DNA from: Chitinophagales bacterium
GTDB taxonomy: Bacteria > Bacteroidota > Bacteroidia > Chitinophagales > Chitinophagaceae
Length of the DNA stretch: 33,150 bases
Direction: 5' to 3'
Assembly: GCA_030832085.1 (NCBI GenBank)
Contig: JAURJU010000010.1
Coordinates: 1 to 33,150, forward strand
Shown here: one piece after another, positions 17,231-25,870 of the stretch
How the letters are laid out: every line of letters starts with the position of its first letter
Position numbering within the stretch: the stretch's first letter is position 1
Made by a program: the position numbers and the translations under genes
Notes under the pieces: generated by a model
The model's database searches: none
The model's input: the letters and a program-made list of their open reading frames with translations, nothing else
Told to the model about the DNA's origin: nothing

Positions 17231-18196
17231 ATGACTGTTGACCAGATAACCTACCTGACTTTTGGGCTTGTGCTTTCCGTTGCACTTGTGCTTGATCTTG
17301 GATTGATGAGCAAGAAAAATGCATCGATCAGCATGAAAAAAGCCATGTGGCAAACCGTATTTTGGGTGGGATTGTCTGTTGCTTTTTGTGCATTTTTATG
17401 GCTTGAGAAAACACCCCTGGTGGCCACGAAGTACTTCACTGCCTATCTCATGGAATGGTCGCTCAGCATAGACAATATTTTTGTATTCATCCTGATCTTT
17501 ACCTATTTCAAGGTTAAGGAAAAAGATGCGGGAAGGGCTTTGTTGGTTGGCATTTTGCTGGCGATTGTTTTCAGGATCATTTTCATCGCATTGGGGATTG
17601 AATTGATCGATAGGTTCCATTGGATCTTGTATGTTTTCGGTTTCTTCCTGTTGTATACAGGGTACCACCTTTTCTTCAAAAAGGATGAGGCTGAATTTGA
17701 TCCGGGCGATACCAAGATCTACAAATTCATCAACCGGTTTTTCAGGGTAAGCTCAGCGGAACCCCATGGAAAGTATTTCATCAACCAGCATGGAAAATTT
17801 TATTTTACCTCACTGGCTGTGGTCGTATTGATGTTGGCTGCAGTGGATGTTGCGTTCGCGCTCGATTCAATCCCTACAGTGGTTTCATTGGTAAGGGAAA
17901 ATGCAAAAGCTGATTTTACATCCGATGATATTCTTGTGATTTATTCGTCCAATATTTTTGCCGTACTCGGGCTGCGTTCACTTTTCTTTTTGCTAAAAGG
18001 CGCAGTAGATCAATTTGACTTTCTTCAGCAGGGCATTGCCATTGTTCTGATTTTCATTGGTGTTAAAATGCTGATTGAGTTTTTTGGCATACACATCGAT
18101 ATTCTCATTTCCCTGGCAGTCATTGTGGCCTGCCTGACCGGCTCAGTTCTTTATTCCATTCGGGTCAAGCGGCAGCATGCCACTCCTGAAAAATAG
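17231..18196 (+). CDS. TerC/Alx family integral membrane protein
   Basis: A 321-residue membrane protein with about nine hydrophobic helices. The TerC acidic membrane residues are visible in ALVLDLGLM, MEWSLSIDNIFVF and VDVAFALDSIPTV, which mark the family. The central FFKKDEAEFDPGDTKIYKF stretch matches the cytoplasmic loop of the Alx type. Alx in E. coli is a manganese exporter with pH-dependent expression. Other TerC proteins load manganese into exported enzymes. Metal transport is therefore the likely role. The ATG at 17231 is preferred over the open frame to 17195 because of the promoter box. The stop is 6 bases before the murF-alr ATG. Confidence 0.92.
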   Translation: MTVDQITYLTFGLVLSVALVLDLGLMSKKNASISMKKAMWQTVFWVGLSVAFCAFLWLEKTPLVATKYFTAYLMEWSLSIDNIFVFILIFTYFKVKEKDAGRALLVGILLAIVFRIIFIALGIELIDRFHWILYVFGFFLLYTGYHLFFKKDEAEFDPGDTKIYKFINRFFRVSSAEPHGKYFINQHGKFYFTSLAVVVLMLAAVDVAFALDSIPTVVSLVRENAKADFTSDDILVIYSSNIFAVLGLRSLFFLLKGAVDQFDFLQQGIAIVLIFIGVKMLIEFFGIHIDILISLAVIVACLTGSVLYSIRVKRQHATPEK

Positions 18197-18202
18197 TTGA
18201 AC

Positions 18203-20683
18203 ATGAAAGGTTGTCCTGCAAAAAATATCAGCAAGTTGATGGGCGCAACCTGCGTTGGTCATGCACCAACCGGGACCATTGAACACTTGTTGATTGACAG
18301 CAGAAAACTCTTGTTTCCTGAAACAACCTTGTTTTTTGCCATCAAGACAGATCGTGGTGATGGACATCAATTCATCGATGAACTCTACCGCGAGGGTGTA
18401 AGGAATTTTGCAGTCTCCGTTGCGCCAGACCTTGCCGCTTTTCCTGAGGCATCATTTTATTTCACCCCTGATGTAGTGCTGGCCTTGCAAACATTGGCGG
18501 CTGAAAGCAGAAACAGCATTGGTTTTCCAATACTCGGTATTACCGGGAGCAATGGCAAGACCATTGTAAAGGAATGGCTGTTTCATCTCCTGCAACAGGA
18601 ACTTAAAATTGTACGGTCGCCGCGCAGTTTCAACTCTCAGCTGGGTGTACCGCTCAGCATTTGGCAGGTGCAGGAAAAAGATGAGCTGGGTATTTTTGAA
18701 GCAGGGATTTCGCGGAGGGGCGAGATGGAGCGGTTGCAAAAAATCATCCAGCCAACCTTTGGACTGATGACCAATATCGGTGAAGCCCATGGTGAAGGAT
18801 TTGGTTCAATGCAAGAAAAGCTGCAGGAAAAATTAAAGTTGTTTCATGGGGCCAACCTGGTCGTATATTGCAGGGACCATGCGTTGGTGAATGAGGGGTT
18901 GTTGCAGGTGTTGAAGGCGGGGAGCATAAAAGGGTTGCTTTCCTGGGGAAGAAAGGAGGGCGCCGATATCCTTGTCTCTACACATGCAACTGCAGATGGA
19001 CGAACCATTGTATCTGCAGTTTACAAGGGCATGCAATATGGATTTTCCATACCCTACATTGATCCTGCGGCCATTGAAAATGCCTTGCACTGTTTCGCTG
19101 TATGCCTGCACCTTGGTATGCAGGACAGGGTGATTCCAAGAATGCATGATCTTCCCCCATTGTCTATGCGGCTGGAAATGAAACAAGGGCAAAATGAGTC
19201 GACCATCATCAACGACAGTTACAATGCGGATTTGAGCGGATTGATGAGTGCCCTTGATTTTGTTGGCCTTCAGCATTCCTCCAAACCAAGGGTTGCTGTT
19301 CTTTCTGACCTGACAGGTATTTCGGGCGATGTCAATGAAGCCTATGAGAAAGTTGCTGCTTACCTCAAACTGAAAAACATCAACACCTTGTATGCAGTAG
19401 GGCCCCAGTTCAGTGCTGCTGCAAGTACGTTTGAAAACATTGGTGCACAGGTTTATTTTTTCAAGGATACCGATGATCTGCTCCACCATCTCCATGCTTT
19501 CTCCTTCAGAAACCAGGTTGTCCTGATCAAGGGTGCAAGGTCCTTTCATTTTGAAAAAGTCAGCCAGTTGCTGGAAAGCAAAAACCACCGCACACGGCTT
19601 GAAATAGACCTTGCTGCTGTTGCACAAAACCTGAAACAATTCAGGTCTGGATTACAACCCAGCACCAGGGTAATGGCAATGGTCAAGGCATTTTCATACG
19701 GTGCAGGCAGTTTTGAAATTGCCAGCCTGCTGCAGTTTCACCACGTGGATTATATCGCTGTCGCCTATGTGGATGAAGGGGTTGAACTGCGAAAGGCAGG
19801 CATCAGGATGCCCATCATGGTCATGAACACTGCTCCTGATTCTTTTTCCTCCCTGGTTGAATTCAACCTTGAACCAGAAATTTATTCCATTGGGTTTGCG
19901 CAACAATTGAATGCATTCCTGGTGCAGGAGGGGATACCTTATTTTCCAGTGCACCTCAAGTTGGATACCGGTATGCACAGGCTGGGAATCGAACACGATG
20001 GAATCGGGCAATTCCTGGACCAGCTCAGTGGTTCACCAGCATTCAGGATCAAATCCGTCTTCACACACTTGGTTGCTGCCGAAAATCCCGTCCATGATGC
20101 CTTCACCATGCTTCAACTGCAACGCTTTGAACATTGTTGTACATTGTTGACCCAGCAACTTGGATATGGATTTACACGACATGCTGCAAATACTGCTGCC
20201 ATCAGAAGACATCCCTCTGCCGAGTATGAAATGGTAAGAATTGGCATAGGCCTGTATGGCATCGATCCGGGTAAGACGGACCTTGAACTGCAGGAATCTG
20301 TTTCGCTCCGCACAACCATTGCGCAGATCAAACATGTGCCCAAGGGGGATTCCGTGGGATATGGCCGCAATGCCACAGTTGGGCGGGATTCAAGGATTGC
20401 AACCATCAGGATTGGATATGCCGATGGTTACCCCAGGAGTTTGGGCAATGGTGCCGGAACCCTTGTGGTAAGGGGTAAAAGGGTAAATACGATTGGAAAC
20501 ATCTGTATGGACATGACGATGCTGGACATTACGGATGAAGAGCAGATTACCGTTGATGATGAGGTCCTGGTTTTTGGATCCGACAACTCCATCACAACCG
20601 TTGCAATTGCTGCAGGTACCATTCCCTACGAGATCATGACAGGAATCTCACAACGGGTTCCGCGGGTTTATTTGGGTGAATGA
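18203..20683 (+). CDS. Bifunctional MurF ligase / alanine racemase
   Basis: A fusion of about 826 residues. The N-terminal half is MurF, which adds D-Ala-D-Ala to the UDP-MurNAc-tripeptide; its ATP loop is GITGSNGKT (about 112-120) and its NDSYNADLSGLMSAL segment follows near 335. The C-terminal half from about 461 is a fold-III alanine racemase. The PLP Lys is K495 in AMVKAFSYGAG, with HLKLDTGMHRLG, MVRIGIGLYGI, the catalytic Tyr720 in SVGYGRN, and the NICMDM loop. One protein therefore makes D-Ala and uses D-Ala-D-Ala, without ddl nearby. This fusion is typical of Bacteroidota. The ATG at 18203 is chosen over the TTG at 18197. It follows terC after 6 bases. Confidence 0.95.
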   Translation: MKGCPAKNISKLMGATCVGHAPTGTIEHLLIDSRKLLFPETTLFFAIKTDRGDGHQFIDELYREGVRNFAVSVAPDLAAFPEASFYFTPDVVLALQTLAAESRNSIGFPILGITGSNGKTIVKEWLFHLLQQELKIVRSPRSFNSQLGVPLSIWQVQEKDELGIFEAGISRRGEMERLQKIIQPTFGLMTNIGEAHGEGFGSMQEKLQEKLKLFHGANLVVYCRDHALVNEGLLQVLKAGSIKGLLSWGRKEGADILVSTHATADGRTIVSAVYKGMQYGFSIPYIDPAAIENALHCFAVCLHLGMQDRVIPRMHDLPPLSMRLEMKQGQNESTIINDSYNADLSGLMSALDFVGLQHSSKPRVAVLSDLTGISGDVNEAYEKVAAYLKLKNINTLYAVGPQFSAAASTFENIGAQVYFFKDTDDLLHHLHAFSFRNQVVLIKGARSFHFEKVSQLLESKNHRTRLEIDLAAVAQNLKQFRSGLQPSTRVMAMVKAFSYGAGSFEIASLLQFHHVDYIAVAYVDEGVELRKAGIRMPIMVMNTAPDSFSSLVEFNLEPEIYSIGFAQQLNAFLVQEGIPYFPVHLKLDTGMHRLGIEHDGIGQFLDQLSGSPAFRIKSVFTHLVAAENPVHDAFTMLQLQRFEHCCTLLTQQLGYGFTRHAANTAAIRRHPSAEYEMVRIGIGLYGIDPGKTDLELQESVSLRTTIAQIKHVPKGDSVGYGRNATVGRDSRIATIRIGYADGYPRSLGNGAGTLVVRGKRVNTIGNICMDMTMLDITDEEQITVDDEVLVFGSDNSITTVAIAAGTIPYEIMTGISQRVPRVYLGE

Positions 20684-20716
20684 TGTTGTGCCTACCGGGC
20701 ATTGTTTCCTTATCAT

Positions 20717-20724
20717 TATATTTG
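20717..20724 (+). promoter_or_regulatory. lspA promoter -7 box
   Basis: A perfect TAnnTTTG box (TATATTTG). It lies inside the open frame that extends upstream of lspA, 14 bases before the proposed TTG start. A good -33 partner at the usual distance was not seen. Confidence 0.45.
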
Positions 20725-20738
20725 CAAAAACGCGCATT

Positions 20739-21410
20739 TTGAAGTTCAAGCACGCATTGTTACTGACTTTTTTGATCCTCCTGGTTGACCAGGCATTGAA
20801 GATTTACATCAAGACCTGTTATTACATGGGACAGGAGAATGTCCTCCTGCAGGCCATTCCCTGGCTCAGGTTTCATTTTATCGAAAACGAAGGCATGGCC
20901 TATGGTTGGAAATTGGGCGGTGAGTGGGGGAAAATTGCCCTGACCAGCTTCAGGCTGATTGCTGTTGGTTTTGGCACCCATTATATTTTGGGGATCATCA
21001 GAAAAAAATACCATGCCGGCTATATTGTCTGTGTGACGTTTATCTATGCAGGAGCCATTGGAAACCTGATTGACAGCCTTTTTTACGGGTTGGTTTTTGA
21101 AGCCAGCGATCCTTATCTGCAAAACCTTGCCCATGGCATCTGGCAAAACGGTTTTCAGGGGGGCTATGCAGGATTTCTCCATGGAAAGGTGGTAGACATG
21201 CTCTACATGCCCATCATAGAGGATGCATATTTCCCAGATTGGTTTCCCATCTGGGGCGGAGAATCCTTCATGTTTTTCAGGCCTGTTTTCAACATTGCGG
21301 ATGCTGCCATATCAGGTGGGGTTTTTGCAATCCTGATTTTTCAAAACAAGTTTTTTCCATCAGCTGCTCCGGTCAAGGAACAAGAAGAAACAGAAGCCCC
21401 CACAGCGTAG
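20739..21410 (+). CDS. lspA: Lipoprotein signal peptidase (LspA)
   Basis: Inner-membrane aspartic protease that removes signal peptides from prolipoproteins, 223 residues from the proposed TTG start (reads LKFKHALLLTFLILLVDQALK, with VDQ the family's first motif). The catalytic Asp residues are D112 in GAIGNLIDSLFYG and D188 in FRPVFNIADAAISGG. Four hydrophobic helices are visible, with an insert of about 40 residues before the second Asp motif as in other Bacteroidota LspA proteins. The frame is open to a GTG at 20676 that would overlap murF-alr by 8 bases, but a promoter box lies inside that extension. The tail is charged (EQEETEAPTA). Confidence 0.93.
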   Translation: MKFKHALLLTFLILLVDQALKIYIKTCYYMGQENVLLQAIPWLRFHFIENEGMAYGWKLGGEWGKIALTSFRLIAVGFGTHYILGIIRKKYHAGYIVCVTFIYAGAIGNLIDSLFYGLVFEASDPYLQNLAHGIWQNGFQGGYAGFLHGKVVDMLYMPIIEDAYFPDWFPIWGGESFMFFRPVFNIADAAISGGVFAILIFQNKFFPSAAPVKEQEETEAPTA

Positions 21411-21426
21411 GATATTGCACCACCTT

Positions 21427-22974
21427 TCAGCCACCCCATCCTTCCCTGTCAAGGCTTCTGTAATGAATTGCCTCAGCAATGTGTTCTGGCAGGATGTTTT
21501 CGCTTGAAGCAAGATCCGCTATTGTTCTTGCCACTTTTAAAATCCGGTCATAGGCCCTTGCAGAGAGGTTTAATTTTTCCATTGCTTTCTTCAGCAATGC
21601 CTTGCCTGCCTCATCCAATGCGCAAACCTGGTTGAGTTCCTTTGTTGCCATTTGTGCGTTGGAATAAATGCCTGCCATGTTCCTGAATCTTTTTGCCTGT
21701 ATTTCCCTCGCCGCCAAAACCCTTTTTCTTATTGTAGATGATGCCTCAACCGGTTGGAGCGATGCCAACGCTGAAAAGGCCACAGGAGTCACTTCCACAT
21801 GCAGGTCTATCCTGTCCAGCAAGGGTCCGGATATGCGGTTCAGGTATTTGGAAACTGCACCCGGAGGACAACTGCAGTTTTTTTCGGGATGGTTGTAGAA
21901 GCCGCAAGGACAGGGATTCATGGATGCCACCAGCATGAATGAAGCCGGAAAGTCAATGGCCATTCTTGCCCGCGAGATGGTAACCCTTCGTTCTTCCATC
22001 GGTTGCCGCATCACCTCCAAAACATTTCGCTTGAACTCGGGCAGTTCATCCAAAAACAAAACGCCATTGTGGGAAAGCGATATTTCGCCAGGTTGTGGAG
22101 ATGCTCCACCACCCACAAGGCCAGCATTGCTGATGGAGTGGTGTGGGCTCCTGAAGGGTCTTTTTGTGATGAGCGTCGCGTGTGCAGGAAGCTTTCCTGC
22201 AACACTGTGGATCTTTGTGCTTTCCAGCGCCTCTTCAAGTGAAAGCGGAGGCAGGATGGAGGAAAGACGCTTTGCCAACATGGTTTTCCCGGCACCGGGC
22301 GGACCGATGAGAATCACATTGTGTCCGCCCGAAGCCGCGATTTCAAGTGCCCGTTTTATGTTTTCCTGTCCTTTGACTTCCAAAAAATCATTTTCAAAAA
22401 CCTGCTGCGCACAGTTGAATGCCTCCTGTACATCGATGGAAAGGGGAGCAATGGATGATCCCTCTGATTGGATGAATTCAACCACTTCCCTGATGTTGCC
22501 CATGCCGTACACAGCCATACCGCTGACCATGGCAGCCTCTTTTGCATTTTCTTTTGGGAGGATAAATCCCTTGAATCCCTCTTTAACGGATTGTATTGCA
22601 ATGGGCAGGGCTCCGCGAATGGGCCTCAGCTCACCATCCAGGCTGAGTTCACCCATCATGATAAAATTGCTGAATTTTTCAGCAAGGGTAATCTGCTCAG
22701 ATGCAGCGAGAATACCAATGGCAATGGGAAGATCAAATGCAGTTCCACTTTTTCTAAGGTCTGCCGGAGCAAGGTTGATGACGATGCGGGTGCGGGGCAT
22801 TTCAAAGCGTTTGGATTTGATGGCACTTTCAATCCTTTGCATGCTTTCTTTTATGGCCGAGTCTGGAAGTCCGACAATGCAGTACTCCTTTCCCTGTGCC
22901 GTCCAATTGACCTCAATGGTGATTGTTTTCGCTTCAACTCCATAAACCGTGCTTCCAAAGGTCTTTACAAACAT
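21427..22974 (-). CDS. YifB/ComM-family Mg-chelatase-like AAA+ ATPase
   Basis: A 515-residue protein: an N-terminal ChlI-like domain (about 1-190, with GLPDSAIKES and LAPADLRKSG), a Mg-chelatase AAA+ core, and a C-terminal domain. Walker A is GPPGAGKT (224-231) and Walker B is GVLFLDE (304-310). A CPCG...CSC cluster (C355, C357, C367, C369) matches the ComM zinc-binding element. The homologue ComM in Vibrio is a branch-migration helicase that helps integrate DNA during natural transformation; in this organism the role is inferred. It lies 84 bases downstream of the mutS-like gene on the same strand and is convergent with lspA. Confidence 0.95.
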   Translation of the reverse strand: MFVKTFGSTVYGVEAKTITIEVNWTAQGKEYCIVGLPDSAIKESMQRIESAIKSKRFEMPRTRIVINLAPADLRKSGTAFDLPIAIGILAASEQITLAEKFSNFIMMGELSLDGELRPIRGALPIAIQSVKEGFKGFILPKENAKEAAMVSGMAVYGMGNIREVVEFIQSEGSSIAPLSIDVQEAFNCAQQVFENDFLEVKGQENIKRALEIAASGGHNVILIGPPGAGKTMLAKRLSSILPPLSLEEALESTKIHSVAGKLPAHATLITKRPFRSPHHSISNAGLVGGGASPQPGEISLSHNGVLFLDELPEFKRNVLEVMRQPMEERRVTISRARMAIDFPASFMLVASMNPCPCGFYNHPEKNCSCPPGAVSKYLNRISGPLLDRIDLHVEVTPVAFSALASLQPVEASSTIRKRVLAAREIQAKRFRNMAGIYSNAQMATKELNQVCALDEAGKALLKKAMEKLNLSARAYDRILKVARTIADLASSENILPEHIAEAIHYRSLDREGWGG

Positions 22975-23058
22975 GCCATGAAGGTATCTTCACCGTTTGC
23001 TCTGGAAATGGGACAAAACGCGTTTGGAAATGTTTTAATCCCCTTTGAGTAGGGGGTT

Positions 23059-24399
23059 TTAACGGGATTTTTCTGTTGGATTGCCGATGTTGTCAAGTAG
23101 TGCCGTAACGCCTTCCTTCTGGAGGATGAGATAACCCATCCTATCCTGGCTGATGCCATCTTTCAGCTGATAGCTGAAGCAGAGTTCATCTTCAGCGAGT
23201 GATGTTTCAAAATATTTGAAACTGATGGAAGGCAGGTCTTTGAGTTCCTCACCAATCTCATAGAGGTGTGTGGACAATATGAAAAGACCATTCTGCATTT
23301 TGACCAAACCACGAATCACTGCAAGCGAGCATTTCATTGCATCCTGGATATTGGTGCCTTTGAAAATTTCATCAATCAATACAAGCCATCGCTTTCCATT
23401 GCTTATCCTGAGGATGGTTTCCCGAATGCGCTTCACCTCGTTGAAGAAATAACTTTCCCCTTTCAGCAGATTGTCTTCCACATTGATGTTGCTGAGTATT
23501 CCTTCAAAAAGACAAAGCTTCATTTCATGGGCAGGAACTCCCATTCCAATGTGTGCAAGGTAAACGGACAGGCCCACTGCTTTGATCAGGGTACTCTTGC
23601 CCGCCATGTTGGCGCCGGTAAGAAAAATGAAATTGCTGTGCATGTTCATTTCCAGGTCATAACTTACGGGGTCCTTGAGCATCAGGTGCCTCAGGCTCCT
23701 TGCGCTGATGACTGGCGCTTGGCTATCCACAAAAATGGGATTTTGAAGATCCAGTTCAATGTTTGCTTTGGCCATGGCAAACCATGCATCCAATTTGGCA
23801 TAGATGGAAATCAGTTCCTGGACCTGGGTTGACATTTCCTGGTGAAAAACCCTGCCATACACCAAGGTTGTACTGCTGTGGATGGTTGAAAAATCCTGGT
23901 GGGATTTCAGGTTTGTCAGGCGATGGTCTGCAAGGATGCGTTGACTCCGCATCAATACCGCGTTCAGGATCGGCGGAAGTTGCATGCCGGAGAAAAAACC
24001 ATGGATCTCTTCAAATCCCTTGATGAATTCAAACAGCTGCTGCATGGAAAAGCGCACCATGGAATGGTCTGCAGGATGGAGCAACTTGTACAAGAATGCG
24101 TTGAAAGGATTGGGTCGTCCGGGAAATTCGCTTGGGTTGTCATCCAGGAATTTTTCAATGACGAGCAGGGTTCCATTGGTAATTCTTGTTGGCCAGTGGT
24201 CCAGTTTTACGCCAATGGTGTTCAACACCTGTTGAACCTGTAGAATTTGTTGCTCCTGACTGAAGGGGTTGGAAAAAATTTTTCTCAATTCCGCTTTGCC
24301 CTCAGTTGTTCTGGTATAATCAATCTTGTGGAACAAGGACTGCTCATCTTCCCTGTGAAAAACCGATAGGTCGTATAAGGTTGTTTTGTCTACCAGCAT
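23059..24399 (-). CDS. MutS-like ATPase lacking the mismatch-recognition domain
   Basis: A 446-residue protein with the MutS lever/clamp region (about 1-240) and the C-terminal ABC-type ATPase. Walker A is TGANMAGKST (261-270), Walker B is LVLIDEIFKGTN (339-350), and an STH switch motif follows near 375. Domains I and II of true MutS, including the Phe-x-Glu mismatch wedge, are absent; the protein starts directly at the lever (FHREDEQSLFHKIDYTRT). Short MutS paralogues of this kind are common in Bacteroidota; their function is not established. It lies 5 bases downstream of pyrC and probably shares its transcript. Confidence 0.9.
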   Translation of the reverse strand: MLVDKTTLYDLSVFHREDEQSLFHKIDYTRTTEGKAELRKIFSNPFSQEQQILQVQQVLNTIGVKLDHWPTRITNGTLLVIEKFLDDNPSEFPGRPNPFNAFLYKLLHPADHSMVRFSMQQLFEFIKGFEEIHGFFSGMQLPPILNAVLMRSQRILADHRLTNLKSHQDFSTIHSSTTLVYGRVFHQEMSTQVQELISIYAKLDAWFAMAKANIELDLQNPIFVDSQAPVISARSLRHLMLKDPVSYDLEMNMHSNFIFLTGANMAGKSTLIKAVGLSVYLAHIGMGVPAHEMKLCLFEGILSNINVEDNLLKGESYFFNEVKRIRETILRISNGKRWLVLIDEIFKGTNIQDAMKCSLAVIRGLVKMQNGLFILSTHLYEIGEELKDLPSISFKYFETSLAEDELCFSYQLKDGISQDRMGYLILQKEGVTALLDNIGNPTEKSR

Positions 24400-24404
24400 G
24401 CCGT

Positions 24405-25748
24405 TCAGTTCCTGTTGAATTGGAGCCGCATTCCTCGATGGGAGGCATCTACCTGTCCATTTTCATAAACGGGATATCCATTGACCAGGGTCATTGCGAT
24501 GGTGGCGGGCGATGTGAACCCTTCTAACGGACTCCAACCGCATTTGTAAAGAATATTTTCCCTGGTGATGGTATAGGACTTCTCCATGTCTACCAATACC
24601 AGGTCAGCAAAATAACCTTCGCGGATGAATCCCCTTTCCCTTACCTGAAAGCATTTTGCAGGAGCATGTGACATTTTCTCAACCAGTTTTTCCAATGAGA
24701 TATGTCCCTGCTGAAAATGGTGCAGCATCAACTGAAGGCTGTGTTGCACCAAGGGAAGGCCTGCATGGGAATGTTCATAGTCACCGAATTTTTCCTCCAT
24801 CGTATGTGGGGCATGGTCCGTTGCAATGATATCAAGCCTGTCGTCCAGCAATGCTTCCCAGAGGGCTGCCTTGTTTTCTTTTGATTTGATGGCAGGATTG
24901 CACTTGATCTTGTTGCCCAGCACTGCATAATCGTCTGCAGTGAAATGGAGGTGATGGACACAGACCTCTGAGGTGATGCGTTTTTCTTCCAGCGGGATAA
25001 GGTTGGTAAACAACTGCAGTTCCCTGGCAGTTGAAATGTGCAGGATGTGCAGTCTTGTGTTGTTTCGCTTTGCCAGTTGCACCGCCATCAGCGAAGATTC
25101 AAAACAAGCTTCCGTATCCCGAATGATGGGGTGGTCTGAGGCTTCAAGGTGGGATTTACCGCTGCGCAGTTTTTCAAGATTGGACTTGATGATCCTTTCG
25201 TCTTCGCAATGTGTGGCAATCAATACCTCGGCTTCCCTGAAGATCCTGTCCAGTGCAAGGTGGTTGTCTACCAGCATGTTGCCCGTTGAAGATCCCATGA
25301 AAATTTTGATGCCACAAACATTTTCTTTTTTGTCATTTGTTTTCAGTACCTCTTCTGCATTTTCGTTGGATGTGCCCATGAAAAAGGAGTAGTTGGCCAC
25401 TGCGCTGTTGGCTGCTATGGAATATTTTTCTTCGAGCAATTCCTGTGTCAATGCAGCAGGTTTTGTATTCGGCATTTCCATGAAACTGGTGGTGCCTCCC
25501 GCAACTGCCGCGATGGATTCAGAATGGATGTTGGCCTTGTGTGTAAGCCCTGGTTCCCTGAAATGCACCTGGTCATCGATTACGCCGGGCAACAAGTACT
25601 TGTTTTCACCATTGATTTCTCGTGCATTGTATTGATTGTCTATGCGCTGATCGATTTTCAATATCCTTTGGTTTCCTACCAATACATCAGCATTGAACAT
25701 GCTGCCTTCGTTTACGATTGTTGCATTTTTAATGAGAATGTTTGACAT
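24405..25748 (-). CDS. pyrC: Dihydroorotase
   Basis: Cyclises carbamoyl-aspartate to dihydroorotate in pyrimidine synthesis, 447 residues of amidohydrolase fold. Visible motifs: PGVIDDQVHFREPG (residues 54-67), GTTSFMEMPNT, the Lys in GIKIFMGSSTG that would be carboxylated, HCEDE, HILHIST, and ATDHAPHTMEEK near the end of the barrel. In the first metal motif the usual D-x-H-x-H reads D-D-Q-V-H, with Gln60 replacing the first His. My recollection is that this is common among Bacteroidota dihydroorotases; the sequence itself only shows the substitution. The mutS-like gene follows after 5 bases. Confidence 0.92.
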   Translation of the reverse strand: MSNILIKNATIVNEGSMFNADVLVGNQRILKIDQRIDNQYNAREINGENKYLLPGVIDDQVHFREPGLTHKANIHSESIAAVAGGTTSFMEMPNTKPAALTQELLEEKYSIAANSAVANYSFFMGTSNENAEEVLKTNDKKENVCGIKIFMGSSTGNMLVDNHLALDRIFREAEVLIATHCEDERIIKSNLEKLRSGKSHLEASDHPIIRDTEACFESSLMAVQLAKRNNTRLHILHISTARELQLFTNLIPLEEKRITSEVCVHHLHFTADDYAVLGNKIKCNPAIKSKENKAALWEALLDDRLDIIATDHAPHTMEEKFGDYEHSHAGLPLVQHSLQLMLHHFQQGHISLEKLVEKMSHAPAKCFQVRERGFIREGYFADLVLVDMEKSYTITRENILYKCGWSPLEGFTSPATIAMTLVNGYPVYENGQVDASHRGMRLQFNRN

Positions 25749-25870
25749 CAGATCTGGTATTGGTAATTATGTGCTGCAAATTATCAAAACCTTTTTAGTC
25801 GGCTGGATTTTATTCTCGGTTTTGGATTTTCCCAGGGATTGCGGTGGCGCCATCCTCAGCTGTTGATGGG

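Noticed and set aside
21920-22945. Plus-strand frame (341 codons) opposite the ComM-like gene
   Set aside because: The minus-strand frame has all AAA+ motifs; the plus frame is Ser/Met-rich shadow sequence.
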